This document shows, piece after piece, positions 43,129 to 52,109 of a stretch of 64,000 nucleotides of DNA. The translations under genes were made by a program, and so were the position numbers. This DNA is from Pseudotabrizicola algicola. Lineage in GTDB: Bacteria; Pseudomonadota; Alphaproteobacteria; Rhodobacterales; Rhodobacteraceae. The notes under the pieces are model-generated. The model saw nothing but the letters and a program-made list of their open reading frames with translations. It had not been told where the DNA came from and searched no databases. The stretch is taken from positions 186,001 through 250,000 of the forward strand of contig NZ_JAAIKE010000001.1 of assembly GCF_010915705.1 (NCBI RefSeq). The letters are read 5' to 3'. The stretch's first letter is position 1, and every line of letters begins with the position of its first letter.

Positions 43129-44454
43129 TCACTCCAGTTTCGCCAGCACGTCGGCCAGCGTGCCGATCAAGGTGTCGATCTGCGCGCGCGAGATCATCAG
43201 AGGCGGTGACATGGCAATGATGTCGCCGGTGGTGCGGATCAGGATGTTCTTGTCATAAGCTGCCAAAAATGCGCTGAACGCCCGTTTTGTGGGCTCGCCT
43301 GCAATCGGGTCCAGTTCGACTGCGCCGATCAGCCCCATGTTGCGCACATCGATCACATGACGCGAGTCGCGCAAGGAATGCAGCGCCTCTTGCCAATAGG
43401 GTGCAATCTCGGCGGCACGTTCGAACAGCCCTTCTTCGCGGTAGGTCTCCAGCGTGGCAATGCCGGCGGCACTGGCGATGGGGTTGCCCGAATAGGTATA
43501 GCCGTGGAACAGCTCGATCATATGCTCGGGGCCGTCCATGAAGGCGTCATGCACATCGGCGGTGGTCAGCACCGCCCCCATCGGAATCACCCCGTTGGTC
43601 AAGCCCTTGGCGGTGGTCATCATGTCGGGCAGCACATCGAAATACTGCGCGGCAAAGGGCGCGCCAAGACGGCCAAAGCCGGTGATGACCTCATCGAAGA
43701 TCAGCAGGATGCCATGCTTCTTGGTGATCGCGCGCAAGCGCTCCAGATAGCCCTTTGGCGGCAGGATAACCCCGGTGGACCCGGCCACAGGCTCGACGAT
43801 CACAGCGGCAATCGTTTCGGCCCCGTGCAGGGCAACCAGCCGCTCCAGATCGTCGGCCAGATTGGCGCCATGCTCGGGCTGCCCTTTGCTCCAGCGGTTC
43901 TGGTCGGGCAGATGCGTATGAGGAAGGTGGTCTACACCGCTGAGAAGACTGCCAAAATGCCGACGGTTGTTGACGATCCCGCCCACTGAGATGCCGCCGA
44001 AGTTCACCCCGTGATAGCCGCGCTCGCGCCCGATCAGACGGGTGCGGCTGGCCTGACCCTTGGCGCGATGATAGGCAATCGCCAGTTTCAGTGCCGTTTC
44101 AACGCTTTCCGAGCCGGAGTTCGTGTAAAACACATGCTCGATGCCCTTGGGAGCGATGTCGATGATGCGGTTGGCAAGCTCGAAAGCAACAGGGTGCCCC
44201 ATCTGGAAAGCAGGCGCGTAATCAAGTTCTGCCGCCTGCTTCTGGATTGCCTCGGTGATCTTGGGGCGGCAATGCCCCGCGTTGCAGCACCACAGACCGG
44301 CCGTGCCATCCAGCACCTGACGGCCATCGGAGGTGGTGTAATGCATGTCCTTGGCCGCAACGAACATCCGCGGGTTCTTCTTGAACTGGCGGTTGGCGGT
44401 GAAAGGCATCCAGAAGGCGTTCAGATCATTGGGGGCTTTGCGGTCCAGCGCCAT
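43129..44454 (-). CDS. class III omega-aminotransferase, probably beta-alanine--pyruvate
   Basis: A 441-residue PLP-dependent aminotransferase. It shows LDGTAGLWCCNAGHCRPKITEAI, VFYTNSGSESVETALKLA, ERGYHGVNFGGISVGG, LLIFDEVITGFGRLG and the PLP lysine in TTAKGLTNG. This is the omega-amino acid/beta-alanine--pyruvate group. A RutR-type operator precedes it and RutR is divergent, which suggests that it removes the amino group of beta-alanine made in pyrimidine breakdown. Taurine or other omega-amino acids remain possible. Confidence 0.88.
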   Translation of the reverse strand: MALDRKAPNDLNAFWMPFTANRQFKKNPRMFVAAKDMHYTTSDGRQVLDGTAGLWCCNAGHCRPKITEAIQKQAAELDYAPAFQMGHPVAFELANRIIDIAPKGIEHVFYTNSGSESVETALKLAIAYHRAKGQASRTRLIGRERGYHGVNFGGISVGGIVNNRRHFGSLLSGVDHLPHTHLPDQNRWSKGQPEHGANLADDLERLVALHGAETIAAVIVEPVAGSTGVILPPKGYLERLRAITKKHGILLIFDEVITGFGRLGAPFAAQYFDVLPDMMTTAKGLTNGVIPMGAVLTTADVHDAFMDGPEHMIELFHGYTYSGNPIASAAGIATLETYREEGLFERAAEIAPYWQEALHSLRDSRHVIDVRNMGLIGAVELDPIAGEPTKRAFSAFLAAYDKNILIRTTGDIIAMSPPLMISRAQIDTLIGTLADVLAKLE

Positions 44455-44501
44455 GGCATCGGAGTTCCTGTTGGGGCGGCCTTGCGGCGCGCGGATGGGT
44501 T

Positions 44502-44517
44502 TTGACCATACGGTCAG
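44502..44517. promoter_or_regulatory. RutR-type operator
   Basis: TTGACCATACGGTCAG closely follows the RutR palindrome TTGACCANNTGGTCAA. It lies 48 bases before the aminotransferase start and about 140 before rutR. Confidence 0.72.
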
Positions 44518-44657
44518 ATGTTGCTATCACTGGCGCCAGGCCAGTCAAGTGTCGCATGGGTCTGGTGCATGTTAGCACGGCCAGCCCAAGCTCTGCCAAT
44601 TGCAAGATGGCGCATTCTGCGTCACCCTGCCACTCCGGCCCCAGGAATGACGTCAAA

Positions 44658-45263
44658 ATGCCAAGACCCAAGACCCGTATCCAGATCAGGAACTCTGAAA
44701 CCATTCTGGAAGCGGCCCTCGATGTGTTTTCGGCCCACGGGTTTCGCGGCGCGACCTTGGACCAGATCGCCGAGGTGGCGGGCCTGTCAAAGCCGAACCT
44801 GCTGTATTACTTCCCGTCGAAAGAGGCGATCCATCACGCGCTGCTGACGCGGCTGCTGGCAACGTGGCTTGATCCTTTGCGCGACATGGATGCGGCGGGT
44901 GATCCTGTCGCCGAGGTGATGGGCTATGTGCGGCGCAAACTGGAGCTGAGCCGCGATTATCCGCGCGAAAGCCGCCTGTTCGCGATTGAAATCCTGCAGG
45001 GCGCCCCGCGTATGCGCGAGGCGATTGAGGGCGAGTTGAAGGCCCTTGTCGCGCAAAAGGCAAAGGTGCTGCAAACCTGGATGGATGAAGGGCGGATCGC
45101 GCGCCTTGATCCGGTGCATCTGGTGTTTTCCATCTGGGCGCTGACCCAGCATTACGCCGATTTCGACGTGCAGGTCCGCACGGTGCTGGGCGACGGGCGT
45201 GACCCTTATGCCGAGGCCGGGGCCTTTCTCGAAACACTCTACACCCGTTTGCTGGCCCCCTGA
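44658..45263 (+). CDS. rutR: TetR-family pyrimidine regulator RutR
   Basis: A 201-residue TetR-fold protein. Residues 10-60 are the HTH (ILEAALDVFSAHGFRGATLDQIAEVAGLSKPNLLYYFPSKEAIH). The core RRKLELSRDYPRESRLFAIEILQGAP and DPVHLVFSIWALTQHYADF are characteristic of RutR, which binds uracil or thymine. ATG 44658 fits the RutR length; an upstream frame to 44502 is rejected, as it would cover the operator. It is divergent from the aminotransferase gene. Confidence 0.9.
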   Translation: MPRPKTRIQIRNSETILEAALDVFSAHGFRGATLDQIAEVAGLSKPNLLYYFPSKEAIHHALLTRLLATWLDPLRDMDAAGDPVAEVMGYVRRKLELSRDYPRESRLFAIEILQGAPRMREAIEGELKALVAQKAKVLQTWMDEGRIARLDPVHLVFSIWALTQHYADFDVQVRTVLGDGRDPYAEAGAFLETLYTRLLAP

Positions 45264-45284
45264 TCGGGACCGTCGGGTAGCCGG

Positions 45285-45320
45285 TGTAAAGCTGTTGTAA
45301 ACTTCACTTCGCTTTGTAAA
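45285..45320. promoter_or_regulatory. triple TGTAAA motif before the ScfR-type gene
   Basis: TGTAAA at 45285, 45296 and 45315, the first two 11 bases (one helix turn) apart. The last forms a dyad with the preceding sequence (AACTT ... AAGTT). A likely autoregulatory site for the gene that starts 30 bases downstream. Confidence 0.5.
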
Positions 45321-45349
45321 GTTGGCGCAGGTCGTGACAGGGGTTCGCC

Positions 45350-46666
45350 ATGCCCAGCAGTGCAAGCAACAGCGCCGCCAGCCTGACGGGCAGCCTGATC
45401 CGGGAACGGCGGCTGGCGCTTGGGCTGCGGCAGGGCGATGTGGCGCAGGCCGTCGGGATATCTGCCAGCTATCTGAACCTGATCGAGCACAATCGCCGCA
45501 AAGTCGGAGCCGATGTGCTGGGCCGTCTGGCCGAGGTTCTTGGCACCGAGGCGGCAAGTCTGGCCGAAGGCGCGGGCGGGGCGCTGATCGATGATCTGCG
45601 CGCGGCGGCGGCCACAGCCCCCGGCCAGCAGCCCGAGCTTGACCGGATCGAGGATTTTGCAGGGCGCTTTCCCGGTTGGGCTGCGGTGCTGGCGGCGCAG
45701 CATCACCGGGCGGCGCATCTTGAACGGGCAGTCGGCGCGCTGAATGACCGGCTGACGCATGATCCGCACCTGTCAGCCTCTTTGCACGAACTGCTATCGG
45801 CACTGGCCTCCGTGCGCTCTACCGCGGCAATTCTGGCCGATACCGAAGATATCGAACCCGACTGGCGCGCGCGCTTTCACCAGAACCTGCATCAGGACAG
45901 CGAGCGCCTTGCCGTCGGTGCCGAGGCGCTGGTGGCCTATCTCGACGGGTCGGATACGGCGGTAGACACCGGGCTTGCCGCCCCGCAGGAAGAGGTGGAG
46001 GGCTGGCTTGCGGGACGGGGCTGGCATCTGGCCGAACTGGAGCAGGCGGGCGGGTTGGAGCGGCTCGAGGGCGAAGTTGCGGGCCTTGCCTCTGCCGCCG
46101 CGCGCGCGCTTGCCCGCACCTTTCTGCGGCAGGCCGCAGCCGAGGCGCTGCGCCTTCCCGACTCGGCCCTGCGCCGCGCGATGGAACAGGGCGAAAGCGA
46201 TCCGTGGGTGCTGGCACAGCGCGCGGGCCTGCCCGTCTTGGGGGTGATGCGGCGTATTGCCCTGCTGCCCGACTCGCCCGCCGGATTGGTCGTCTGCGAC
46301 GCCTCTGGCACCTTGCTCTTTCGCAAGCCGGTCGATGGCTTTGCCCTGCCGCGTTTTGGTGCGGCCTGTCCGCTTTGGCCGCTGTTTGCCGCCCTTGCGC
46401 GCCCGATGACCCCCTTTGCCGATCATGTGGAACCCGCAGGGCGTTCGGCGCGGCGGTTTCGCACCTTGTCGATATGCGAAACCCGCTTGCCGCTTGGGTT
46501 CGCCGGGCCGGAACTGCGGGAGGCGGCGATGCTGATCCTGCCCGATCCGGGCCCGCGCTCCGCCGCACCCGTGCTGGCCCTTGGCTCCTCTTGCCGGATC
46601 TGCCCGCGCAACCCTTGCCCTGCCCGGCGAGAGCCATCCATTTTGGCAGAAGCCGAAGCGCAATAG
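45350..46666 (+). CDS. XRE-family short-chain fatty acyl regulator (ScfR/RamB type)
   Basis: A 438-residue regulator. An N-terminal XRE HTH (IRERRLALGLRQGDVAQAVGISASYLNLIEHNRRKVG) is followed by a helical ImmA-like middle. The C-terminal ScfR domain has the motif VMRRIALLPDSPAGLVVCDASGTLLFRKPV, and the cysteine-rich end is CRICPRNPCPARREP. Relatives (RamB, PrpC-type) control acetate and propionate metabolism and bind acyl-CoA-related signals. It lies just upstream of the receiver/kinase genes. Confidence 0.85.
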   Translation: MPSSASNSAASLTGSLIRERRLALGLRQGDVAQAVGISASYLNLIEHNRRKVGADVLGRLAEVLGTEAASLAEGAGGALIDDLRAAAATAPGQQPELDRIEDFAGRFPGWAAVLAAQHHRAAHLERAVGALNDRLTHDPHLSASLHELLSALASVRSTAAILADTEDIEPDWRARFHQNLHQDSERLAVGAEALVAYLDGSDTAVDTGLAAPQEEVEGWLAGRGWHLAELEQAGGLERLEGEVAGLASAAARALARTFLRQAAAEALRLPDSALRRAMEQGESDPWVLAQRAGLPVLGVMRRIALLPDSPAGLVVCDASGTLLFRKPVDGFALPRFGAACPLWPLFAALARPMTPFADHVEPAGRSARRFRTLSICETRLPLGFAGPELREAAMLILPDPGPRSAAPVLALGSSCRICPRNPCPARREPSILAEAEAQ

Positions 46667-46742
46667 TGCTTTGACATAATCCGGCTGAGGCCGGATAGTC
46701 AGCGCGATGCCGGTGAAAAACCGGAGGGGGGAACGAAGACCT

Positions 46743-47111
46743 ATGACGGCGCGTGTGCTGCTCATCGAGGATGAGCCGAACATCAGCGAGGCGATCCGAT
46801 TCATCCTGTCGCGCGATGGCTGCGACGTGACGACACTTGCCGACGGTCATGCGGCGGTCGCGGCGGTGCGGGCTGAAAAACCCGACCTTGTGATCCTTGA
46901 TCTGATGCTGCCGGGGCTGAGCGGTCTCGAGATTCTAAACCAGTTGCGCGCAGACCCCGCCACAGAGACCCTGCCTGTCATGATGCTGACCGCGAAGGGG
47001 CAGGGGCGGGACCGCGAGGCGGCCGAGCGCGCGGGGGCAAATCATTTCATGACCAAGCCGTTTTCCAATGATGACATGCGCGCCGCCGTGCGCTCGCTGA
47101 CAAAGGGCTGA
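46743..47111 (+). CDS. single-domain response regulator
   Basis: A 122-residue CheY-like receiver without an output domain. It has acidic EDEP near the start, phospho-acceptor D53 in VILDLMLPG, TAKG and KPF with the conserved Lys. ATG 46743 was chosen at MTARVLLIEDEP. It is 4 bases from the next gene and in one likely transcript with the histidine kinase at 47422, which has no receiver of its own, so the pair probably works together. Confidence 0.92.
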   Translation: MTARVLLIEDEPNISEAIRFILSRDGCDVTTLADGHAAVAAVRAEKPDLVILDLMLPGLSGLEILNQLRADPATETLPVMMLTAKGQGRDREAAERAGANHFMTKPFSNDDMRAAVRSLTKG

Positions 47112-47115
47112 TCTG

Positions 47116-47409
47116 ATGGCCCGGACGCCGCGCACACCGCCCCTGTTCCTGCGCCCTGCCAGTTACCGGCAGCGCAGGCGGCGCGATGCGGCGCGGCTTC
47201 TGCCGGTCGTGGGCGTGTTCCTGATCCTGCTGCCGGTCTTGTGGGCGCCGCAGGACACGTTCCACCGCGACACCGCGCCTGACGGGATTTACCTTTTTGT
47301 GGCCTGGGCGGTCCTGATCGGGCTTGCGATGCTCATTTCGCGCAGCCTGACCGCGCCCGAGGACGAAGACGATGGCGCCGCCCCCGTCGATCAGGATTTC
47401 GGGCGATAG
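47116..47409 (+). CDS. small two-helix membrane protein
   Basis: A 97-residue protein with a basic N-terminus (RPASYRQRRRRDAARLL), hydrophobic segments at about 28-43 and 59-75, and an acidic tail (PEDEDDGAAPVDQD). It is tightly placed between the lone receiver and the symporter-kinase, with 4- and 12-base gaps. The position is like small accessory subunits of symporters, but I do not recognise the family. Confidence 0.6.
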   Translation: MARTPRTPPLFLRPASYRQRRRRDAARLLPVVGVFLILLPVLWAPQDTFHRDTAPDGIYLFVAWAVLIGLAMLISRSLTAPEDEDDGAAPVDQDFGR

Positions 47410-47421
47410 GGGCGCGCGGCG

Positions 47422-50109
47422 ATGCCCTTCAACATTCTGGTCCTGTCCTGTCTGGCCTATGTGATCTTCCTGTTTCTGGTCGCATGGGCCGCCGAGCGCA
47501 GGGCCGACCGGGGCCGTCTGGGCTGGCTGCAATCGCCGCTGATCTACACGCTGTCTCTGTCCATCTATTGCACGGCTTGGACCTTCTACGGTGCGGTCGG
47601 ATATGCCGCGCGCTCGGGGCTGGAGTTCCTGACGATCTATCTGGGGCCGACCATCGTGTTCATCGGCTGGTGGTGGATCTTGCGCAAGCTGGTGCGGATC
47701 GGGCGGCAACAGCGGGTCACCTCCATCGCCGACCTCATTTCCAGCCGATTTGGCAAATCCAACCTGCTCGGCGTGATCGTGACGATCATCGCGGTCGTGG
47801 CCGCCACACCCTATATCGCACTGCAACTCCAATCGGTGACCCTGTCATTCAGCGTTTTTGCCAGCCCTACAGATGACGGTTTTTCGCCACCCGGAACCGA
47901 GGCCACGGCCATCTGGGTGGCAGGTGGGCTGGCTTTGTTCACCATCCTGTTCGGCACCCGCAATCTGGATGCCAAAGAACAGCACCACGGCATCGTCACC
48001 GCCATCGCGGTCGAGGCGGTCGTCAAACTGGTCGCGCTGATCGCGGTGGGGATTTTCGTGGTCTGGGTCATGGCGGACGGACCAGCCGACATGATCGCGC
48101 GGATCGACGCCTCTGACATCGCGGACTGGAACCTGCAACCGGGCCGTTGGGCGGGGCTTCTGTTTGCGGCGGGCGCTGCGGTCATCTGCCTGCCGCGCAT
48201 GTTTCAAGTCATGGTCGTGGAAAACGCCGACGAACGGCATCTGGCCACCGCGTCATGGGCGTTTCCGCTGTATCTCTTTGCGATGAGCCTCTTCATCGTT
48301 CCCATTGCGGTGATGGGGCTGGAAAGGCTGCCTTCCAACGCGAACCCTGACATGTTTGTGTTGACGCTGCCCTTGGCCGAGGGGCAGGGCACCTTGGCGA
48401 TGCTGGCGTTTCTGGGCGGCTTTTCCTCGGCAACCTCTATGGTGATCGTGGAATCGATCGCGCTTGCCACGATGGTATCAAACCACATCGTCATGCCGGT
48501 CTGGCTGCGCCTGCGCCCGTCGCGGGCGGTGTCGGGCGATGTGCGGCGGCTGGTGCTGTTGTCGCGGCGCATTTCCATCGGCGTGGTGCTGGGCCTTGGC
48601 TATGCCTATTATCGCCTGTCGGGTGGCTCAACCGCTTTGGCCGCAATCGGGCTGATCGCCTTTGTCGGCGTTGCACAGTTCTTGCCGGCGATGGTATTCG
48701 GCATCTTCTGGCGGGGGGCGACGCGGATCGGGGCCGCGCTTGGGATGACGGTGGGCTTCCTGGTCTGGGCCTATACCCTGTTCCTCCCCTCCTTCGGGCC
48801 GGATGCGGTGATCCCCGCGATGGTTTTCGCCGAAGGTCCGTTCGGAATCGGCTGGCTGCGCCCGCGGGCGCTGTTTGGCGTGGCCACGATGGACCCGCTG
48901 CTTCATGCGCTGTTCTGGTCGATGACCCTTAACACGGTAGCCTTCCTGACCGGATCGTTGCTAACCTTTCCCGGCCCTGTCGAGCGGATGCAGGGCGCGG
49001 CCTTTGTGCGTGTGTTCGATACCACCTCCGACAGCCCCCGCGGCTGGGAGAGGGGGCTTGCCGAACCCGAGGATCTGCTGGTGATGTCGCAGCGGATCAT
49101 GGGGGATGAAGACGCGCTGACCTTTTTCGAGACCGAGGCAAAAGGACAGGGCAAGGCGGGCTATCTACCTGATCCGACACCGGATTTCATGGCGCGGCTG
49201 GAACGGCGGCTTGCCGGTTCGGTGGGGGCTGCAACCGCCCATGCGATGATGAGCCAGCTTGCGGGCCGGGCCACCGTGACGGTCGAGGATCTGATGGCGG
49301 TCGCCAGCGAGTCAGCGCAGATCATGGAATACTCCGCAAGGCTCGAAAGCCAGCAGGAGGAACTGACCCGCACCGCACGGGCGCTGCGCGAAGCCAATGA
49401 AAAGCTGATGCAGCTTTCCATCCAGAAAGATGCCTTCCTGTCGCAGATCAGCCACGAATTGCGCACCCCCATGACCTCGATCCGGGCGTTTTCCGAAATC
49501 CTGACCGAAGGCGATCTGCCGCCCGAAATGGTGGCGAACTACGGGCGCATCATTCAGGACGAGGCCAAGCGGCTGACGCGGCTTCTCGATGATCTGCTCG
49601 ATCTGTCGGTGCTGGAAAACGGCACCGTGCAGCTTAACCTCGGGCTGTCCAACCTGAGCCAGATGATCGACCGCGCGCTTGCCAGCGCCAGCCACACCAA
49701 ACCCGAGCGCAGTTTCACGATCGACCGCGACCTGCCGATGGAGAACATCTTCATCCGCACCGATGCGGACCGTCTGGTGCAGGTCTTCATCAACCTGATC
49801 TCTAACGCACGCAAATACTGCGACGCGCAATACCCTGAACTCAGGATTTCCGTCCGGCAAAAGGGCGGGCGGGTGACGATCGATTTCATCGACAACGGAT
49901 CGGGAATTCCCAAGGAGAGCCAGGCTCTTATCTTCGAGAAATTCGCCCGGCTGACGGATCAGACCCGCGCGGGCGGGGCGGGGCTCGGGCTTGCCATCTG
50001 CCGCGAGGTCATGGCGAATCTGGGTGGCACGATCACCTACCTGCCGGGGCAGGGCGGTGCGGCGTTCCGTGTGGCGGTGCCGCTGCGGCTGGAAAGAAAA
50101 GCCGCCTGA
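47422..50109 (+). CDS. sodium/solute symporter-linked sensor histidine kinase (CbrA/CrbS type)
   Basis: An 895-residue membrane sensor. Residues 1 to about 500 form an SSS/PutP-like symporter with about 13 membrane segments (YCTAWTFYGAVGYAARSGLEF, GGFSSATSMVIVESIALATMVSNH). A linker and coiled coil to about 670 follow (ATAHAMMSQLAGRATVTVEDLMAVASESAQIMEYS), then the kinase: H678 in QISHELRTPMTSIRAFSEIL, N-box INLISNARKYC, G-boxes DNGSGIPKE and GGAGLGLAI. Relatives sense uptake of amino acids, acetate or other short acids. The acyl regulator nearby favours short-chain acids. Confidence 0.93.
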   Translation: MPFNILVLSCLAYVIFLFLVAWAAERRADRGRLGWLQSPLIYTLSLSIYCTAWTFYGAVGYAARSGLEFLTIYLGPTIVFIGWWWILRKLVRIGRQQRVTSIADLISSRFGKSNLLGVIVTIIAVVAATPYIALQLQSVTLSFSVFASPTDDGFSPPGTEATAIWVAGGLALFTILFGTRNLDAKEQHHGIVTAIAVEAVVKLVALIAVGIFVVWVMADGPADMIARIDASDIADWNLQPGRWAGLLFAAGAAVICLPRMFQVMVVENADERHLATASWAFPLYLFAMSLFIVPIAVMGLERLPSNANPDMFVLTLPLAEGQGTLAMLAFLGGFSSATSMVIVESIALATMVSNHIVMPVWLRLRPSRAVSGDVRRLVLLSRRISIGVVLGLGYAYYRLSGGSTALAAIGLIAFVGVAQFLPAMVFGIFWRGATRIGAALGMTVGFLVWAYTLFLPSFGPDAVIPAMVFAEGPFGIGWLRPRALFGVATMDPLLHALFWSMTLNTVAFLTGSLLTFPGPVERMQGAAFVRVFDTTSDSPRGWERGLAEPEDLLVMSQRIMGDEDALTFFETEAKGQGKAGYLPDPTPDFMARLERRLAGSVGAATAHAMMSQLAGRATVTVEDLMAVASESAQIMEYSARLESQQEELTRTARALREANEKLMQLSIQKDAFLSQISHELRTPMTSIRAFSEILTEGDLPPEMVANYGRIIQDEAKRLTRLLDDLLDLSVLENGTVQLNLGLSNLSQMIDRALASASHTKPERSFTIDRDLPMENIFIRTDADRLVQVFINLISNARKYCDAQYPELRISVRQKGGRVTIDFIDNGSGIPKESQALIFEKFARLTDQTRAGGAGLGLAICREVMANLGGTITYLPGQGGAAFRVAVPLRLERKAA

Positions 50110-50162
50110 CTCCGGCTCATTCCGTGTGCGCGTCAATGCTTTGGTAACCTCGCCACGCGAAC

Positions 50163-51236
50163 ATGCCTGAAAGAGAGCAAGGAAGGATCGCCGTGGCGGG
50201 TGAGGTGTTGCGCAAGAAAGTGCAGTCCATGCAGCAGGCTGCCTTGGCTGGCGGGCCGGGGGCTGAACGCGCGTGGCGCGTGGCCTTTGCCCGCGCTGCC
50301 CGCGATATGATGCAGCTTCCGGTGGACTTTCTCAGCCTGTCGACGGCGCGGGTGTCCTTGCCGGAATTGCTCGACATGCCGACCGAACGCGCCCTGATCC
50401 TGATGCTCGAAGGGCCGGAAGACGGGCTTGGCCTGTTGGTCCTGTCGCCCGATCTGCTTTCTTCGCTGGTCGAGGTGTTGACGCTGGGCAAATGCGGCAC
50501 CCAGACGCCAGATCCGCGCAAGCCCACGCGCACGGACGCAGCCATGATCACTCCCGTCGCAGACCTTGCGCTTTCGCATCTCGAAGAGGCTTTGGCTGAA
50601 GATGCTGATCTGGTTTGGACAAGCGGCTTTCGCTATGCCTCCTTCATCGAAGAGGCGCGCGCCTTGGGCCTCTTGCTTGAAGACATCACCTTTCGCTGCC
50701 TGACGGCGCGCCTGTCCCTCGCCAACGGTGCGCGTGCGGGGGATATGACCCTGATCTTGCCCGCTGACGGACGTGGGCGCAAACCGCGGATGCGCTCTGA
50801 TGCGGTGCCAGAGGCGGTGGCGCGACCCGCCTTTGCCGCCGCCCTCGCGCACCGCGTCGAAGAGGCGAACTGCCAGATCGACGCTGTTCTTGCCCGTTTG
50901 TCGATGCCACTGGCAGAGGTGATGCGCCTGTCGGTCGATATGGTGCTGCCCTTGCCCAACGCAGCGCTTGACCAGATCAGGTTCGAAGGGATGGATGGCC
51001 GTGCGGTGACCGTGGGCAAACTGGGCCAGCAGCGCGGCATGCGGGCCATCAGGCTTGCCGCGGATGGATGGGAAGAGGGGCGGGGCGGGCCGGCGGTCGC
51101 CTCAGCCGTTCGCCCGAGCGGGGGGGCGGCAGATGCGCCCGCCCCGTCGGGGTTTGACCCAATCGCGACAGACTTCGGTGAGAATGTCTCCCAAGGGTTT
51201 GACTTTGCATCCTTTCCCGCAACGGGAACGGACTAG
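50163..51236 (+). CDS. FliM-like flagellar switch protein outside a flagellar cluster
   Basis: A 357-residue protein with a FliM-type middle domain (residues about 40-210) and a C-terminal SpoA/FliN domain at about 260-310 (LSMPLAEVMRLSVDMVLPLP, VGKLGQQRGMRAIRLA). The N-terminus MPEREQGRIAVAGEVLRKK lacks the LSQDEIDALL-type CheY-binding peptide of FliM. The C-terminal tail is Gly/Ala/Pro-rich. No flagellar genes surround it. It could be the accessory switch protein seen in Rhodobacterales. Confidence 0.78.
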   Translation: MPEREQGRIAVAGEVLRKKVQSMQQAALAGGPGAERAWRVAFARAARDMMQLPVDFLSLSTARVSLPELLDMPTERALILMLEGPEDGLGLLVLSPDLLSSLVEVLTLGKCGTQTPDPRKPTRTDAAMITPVADLALSHLEEALAEDADLVWTSGFRYASFIEEARALGLLLEDITFRCLTARLSLANGARAGDMTLILPADGRGRKPRMRSDAVPEAVARPAFAAALAHRVEEANCQIDAVLARLSMPLAEVMRLSVDMVLPLPNAALDQIRFEGMDGRAVTVGKLGQQRGMRAIRLAADGWEEGRGGPAVASAVRPSGGAADAPAPSGFDPIATDFGENVSQGFDFASFPATGTD

Positions 51237-51246
51237 GCCCCGCCGC

Positions 51247-51672
51247 TTACCTGCGGGCCAAAGCCTCTATCTGGGGGCGCAACCCTTCTAGATTATAGCC
51301 AAAGCGCGCGGCCGTGCCGATCAGCTCGTTCGCCGGAACTTCACCCGCCTTGGCCAAGGCCCAGCAGATCGACGACCGGTTGCCACTGGCACAATAGGCC
51401 AGAACGGGACCGGTGGCCGAGGCGATCGCCTCGGCTTGCGCGGTCACGTTGTCCATCGTCAGCGCGCCGCCGATAACCGGATTGATCACGAATTCCAGCC
51501 CCGCCGCCTCGGCCGCGGCTTGCATCACGGCTGTGTGGTGCGAAGGCGGGATTTCGCCATCGGGTCGGTTGTTGATGACCCGTGTATAGCCAGCAGCCTT
51601 GATGGCGGCAAAATCTTCGGGGTCGATCTGCGGGGAAACGGCGTAGTCGGGCGTCAGGGCGCGGATATCCAT
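51247..51672 (-). CDS. DUF442 phosphatase/rhodanese-like protein (TIGR01244)
   Basis: A 141-residue protein with a dual-specificity phosphatase fold and active site CASGNRS (C-x3-N-R-S), typical of the DUF442 domain that is fused to the metallo-beta-lactamase in Blh proteins. Here it is a separate gene. It probably handles a sulfane sulfur group. ATG 51672 begins MDIRALTPDYAVSPQI. It is last in the sulfur operon. Confidence 0.86.
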   Translation of the reverse strand: MDIRALTPDYAVSPQIDPEDFAAIKAAGYTRVINNRPDGEIPPSHHTAVMQAAAEAAGLEFVINPVIGGALTMDNVTAQAEAIASATGPVLAYCASGNRSSICWALAKAGEVPANELIGTAARFGYNLEGLRPQIEALARR

Positions 51673-51688
51673 CCGGTGTCTCCTTGGG

Positions 51689-52108
51689 TCAGGGCATGGC
51701 GCGGCGTAGCGCGGGCGTCGCAACCATAGCGGCGAGCATGGCAACAAGGAAGATCAGACCGCTGCTGCCGTTCAGGAAGGCGGCGGCAAGTGCCGGACCG
51801 GGACAAAGCCCGACAAGACCCCAACCCGCGCCGAACATCAGAGAGCCGATCACAAGGTTGCGGTCCAGCCGCTGCGCGGGTTTGGCGGGAATCGGGGTTC
51901 CCAAAACGGCGGTCTTGCGGCGTTCGGCAACGCGCCATGCGATGAACATCGGGACAATCGCGCCGCCCATCACAAAGGCCAGCGTCGGGTCCCATGCGCC
52001 GAACACGTCCAGCCAACCCTGCACCTTCACCGTATCCACCATACCCGAGACAAGAAGGCCCGCGCCGAACAAGGCCCCCGAAAGGGCGGCAAAAATCAGA
52101 CGTTGCAT
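51689..52108 (-). CDS. YeeE/YedE-type sulfur permease half (DUF6691)
   Basis: A 139-residue membrane protein with about four helices. It begins MQRLIFAALSGALFGAGLLVSGMVDTVKVQGWLDVFGAWDP and has GAGWGLVGLCPGPALAAA with the conserved Cys. It pairs with the next gene upstream to form a two-part YeeE-like transporter for thiosulfate or another sulfur species. A 1-base gap separates the two genes. Confidence 0.86.
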   Translation of the reverse strand: MQRLIFAALSGALFGAGLLVSGMVDTVKVQGWLDVFGAWDPTLAFVMGGAIVPMFIAWRVAERRKTAVLGTPIPAKPAQRLDRNLVIGSLMFGAGWGLVGLCPGPALAAAFLNGSSGLIFLVAMLAAMVATPALRRAMP

Positions 52109-52109
52109 G

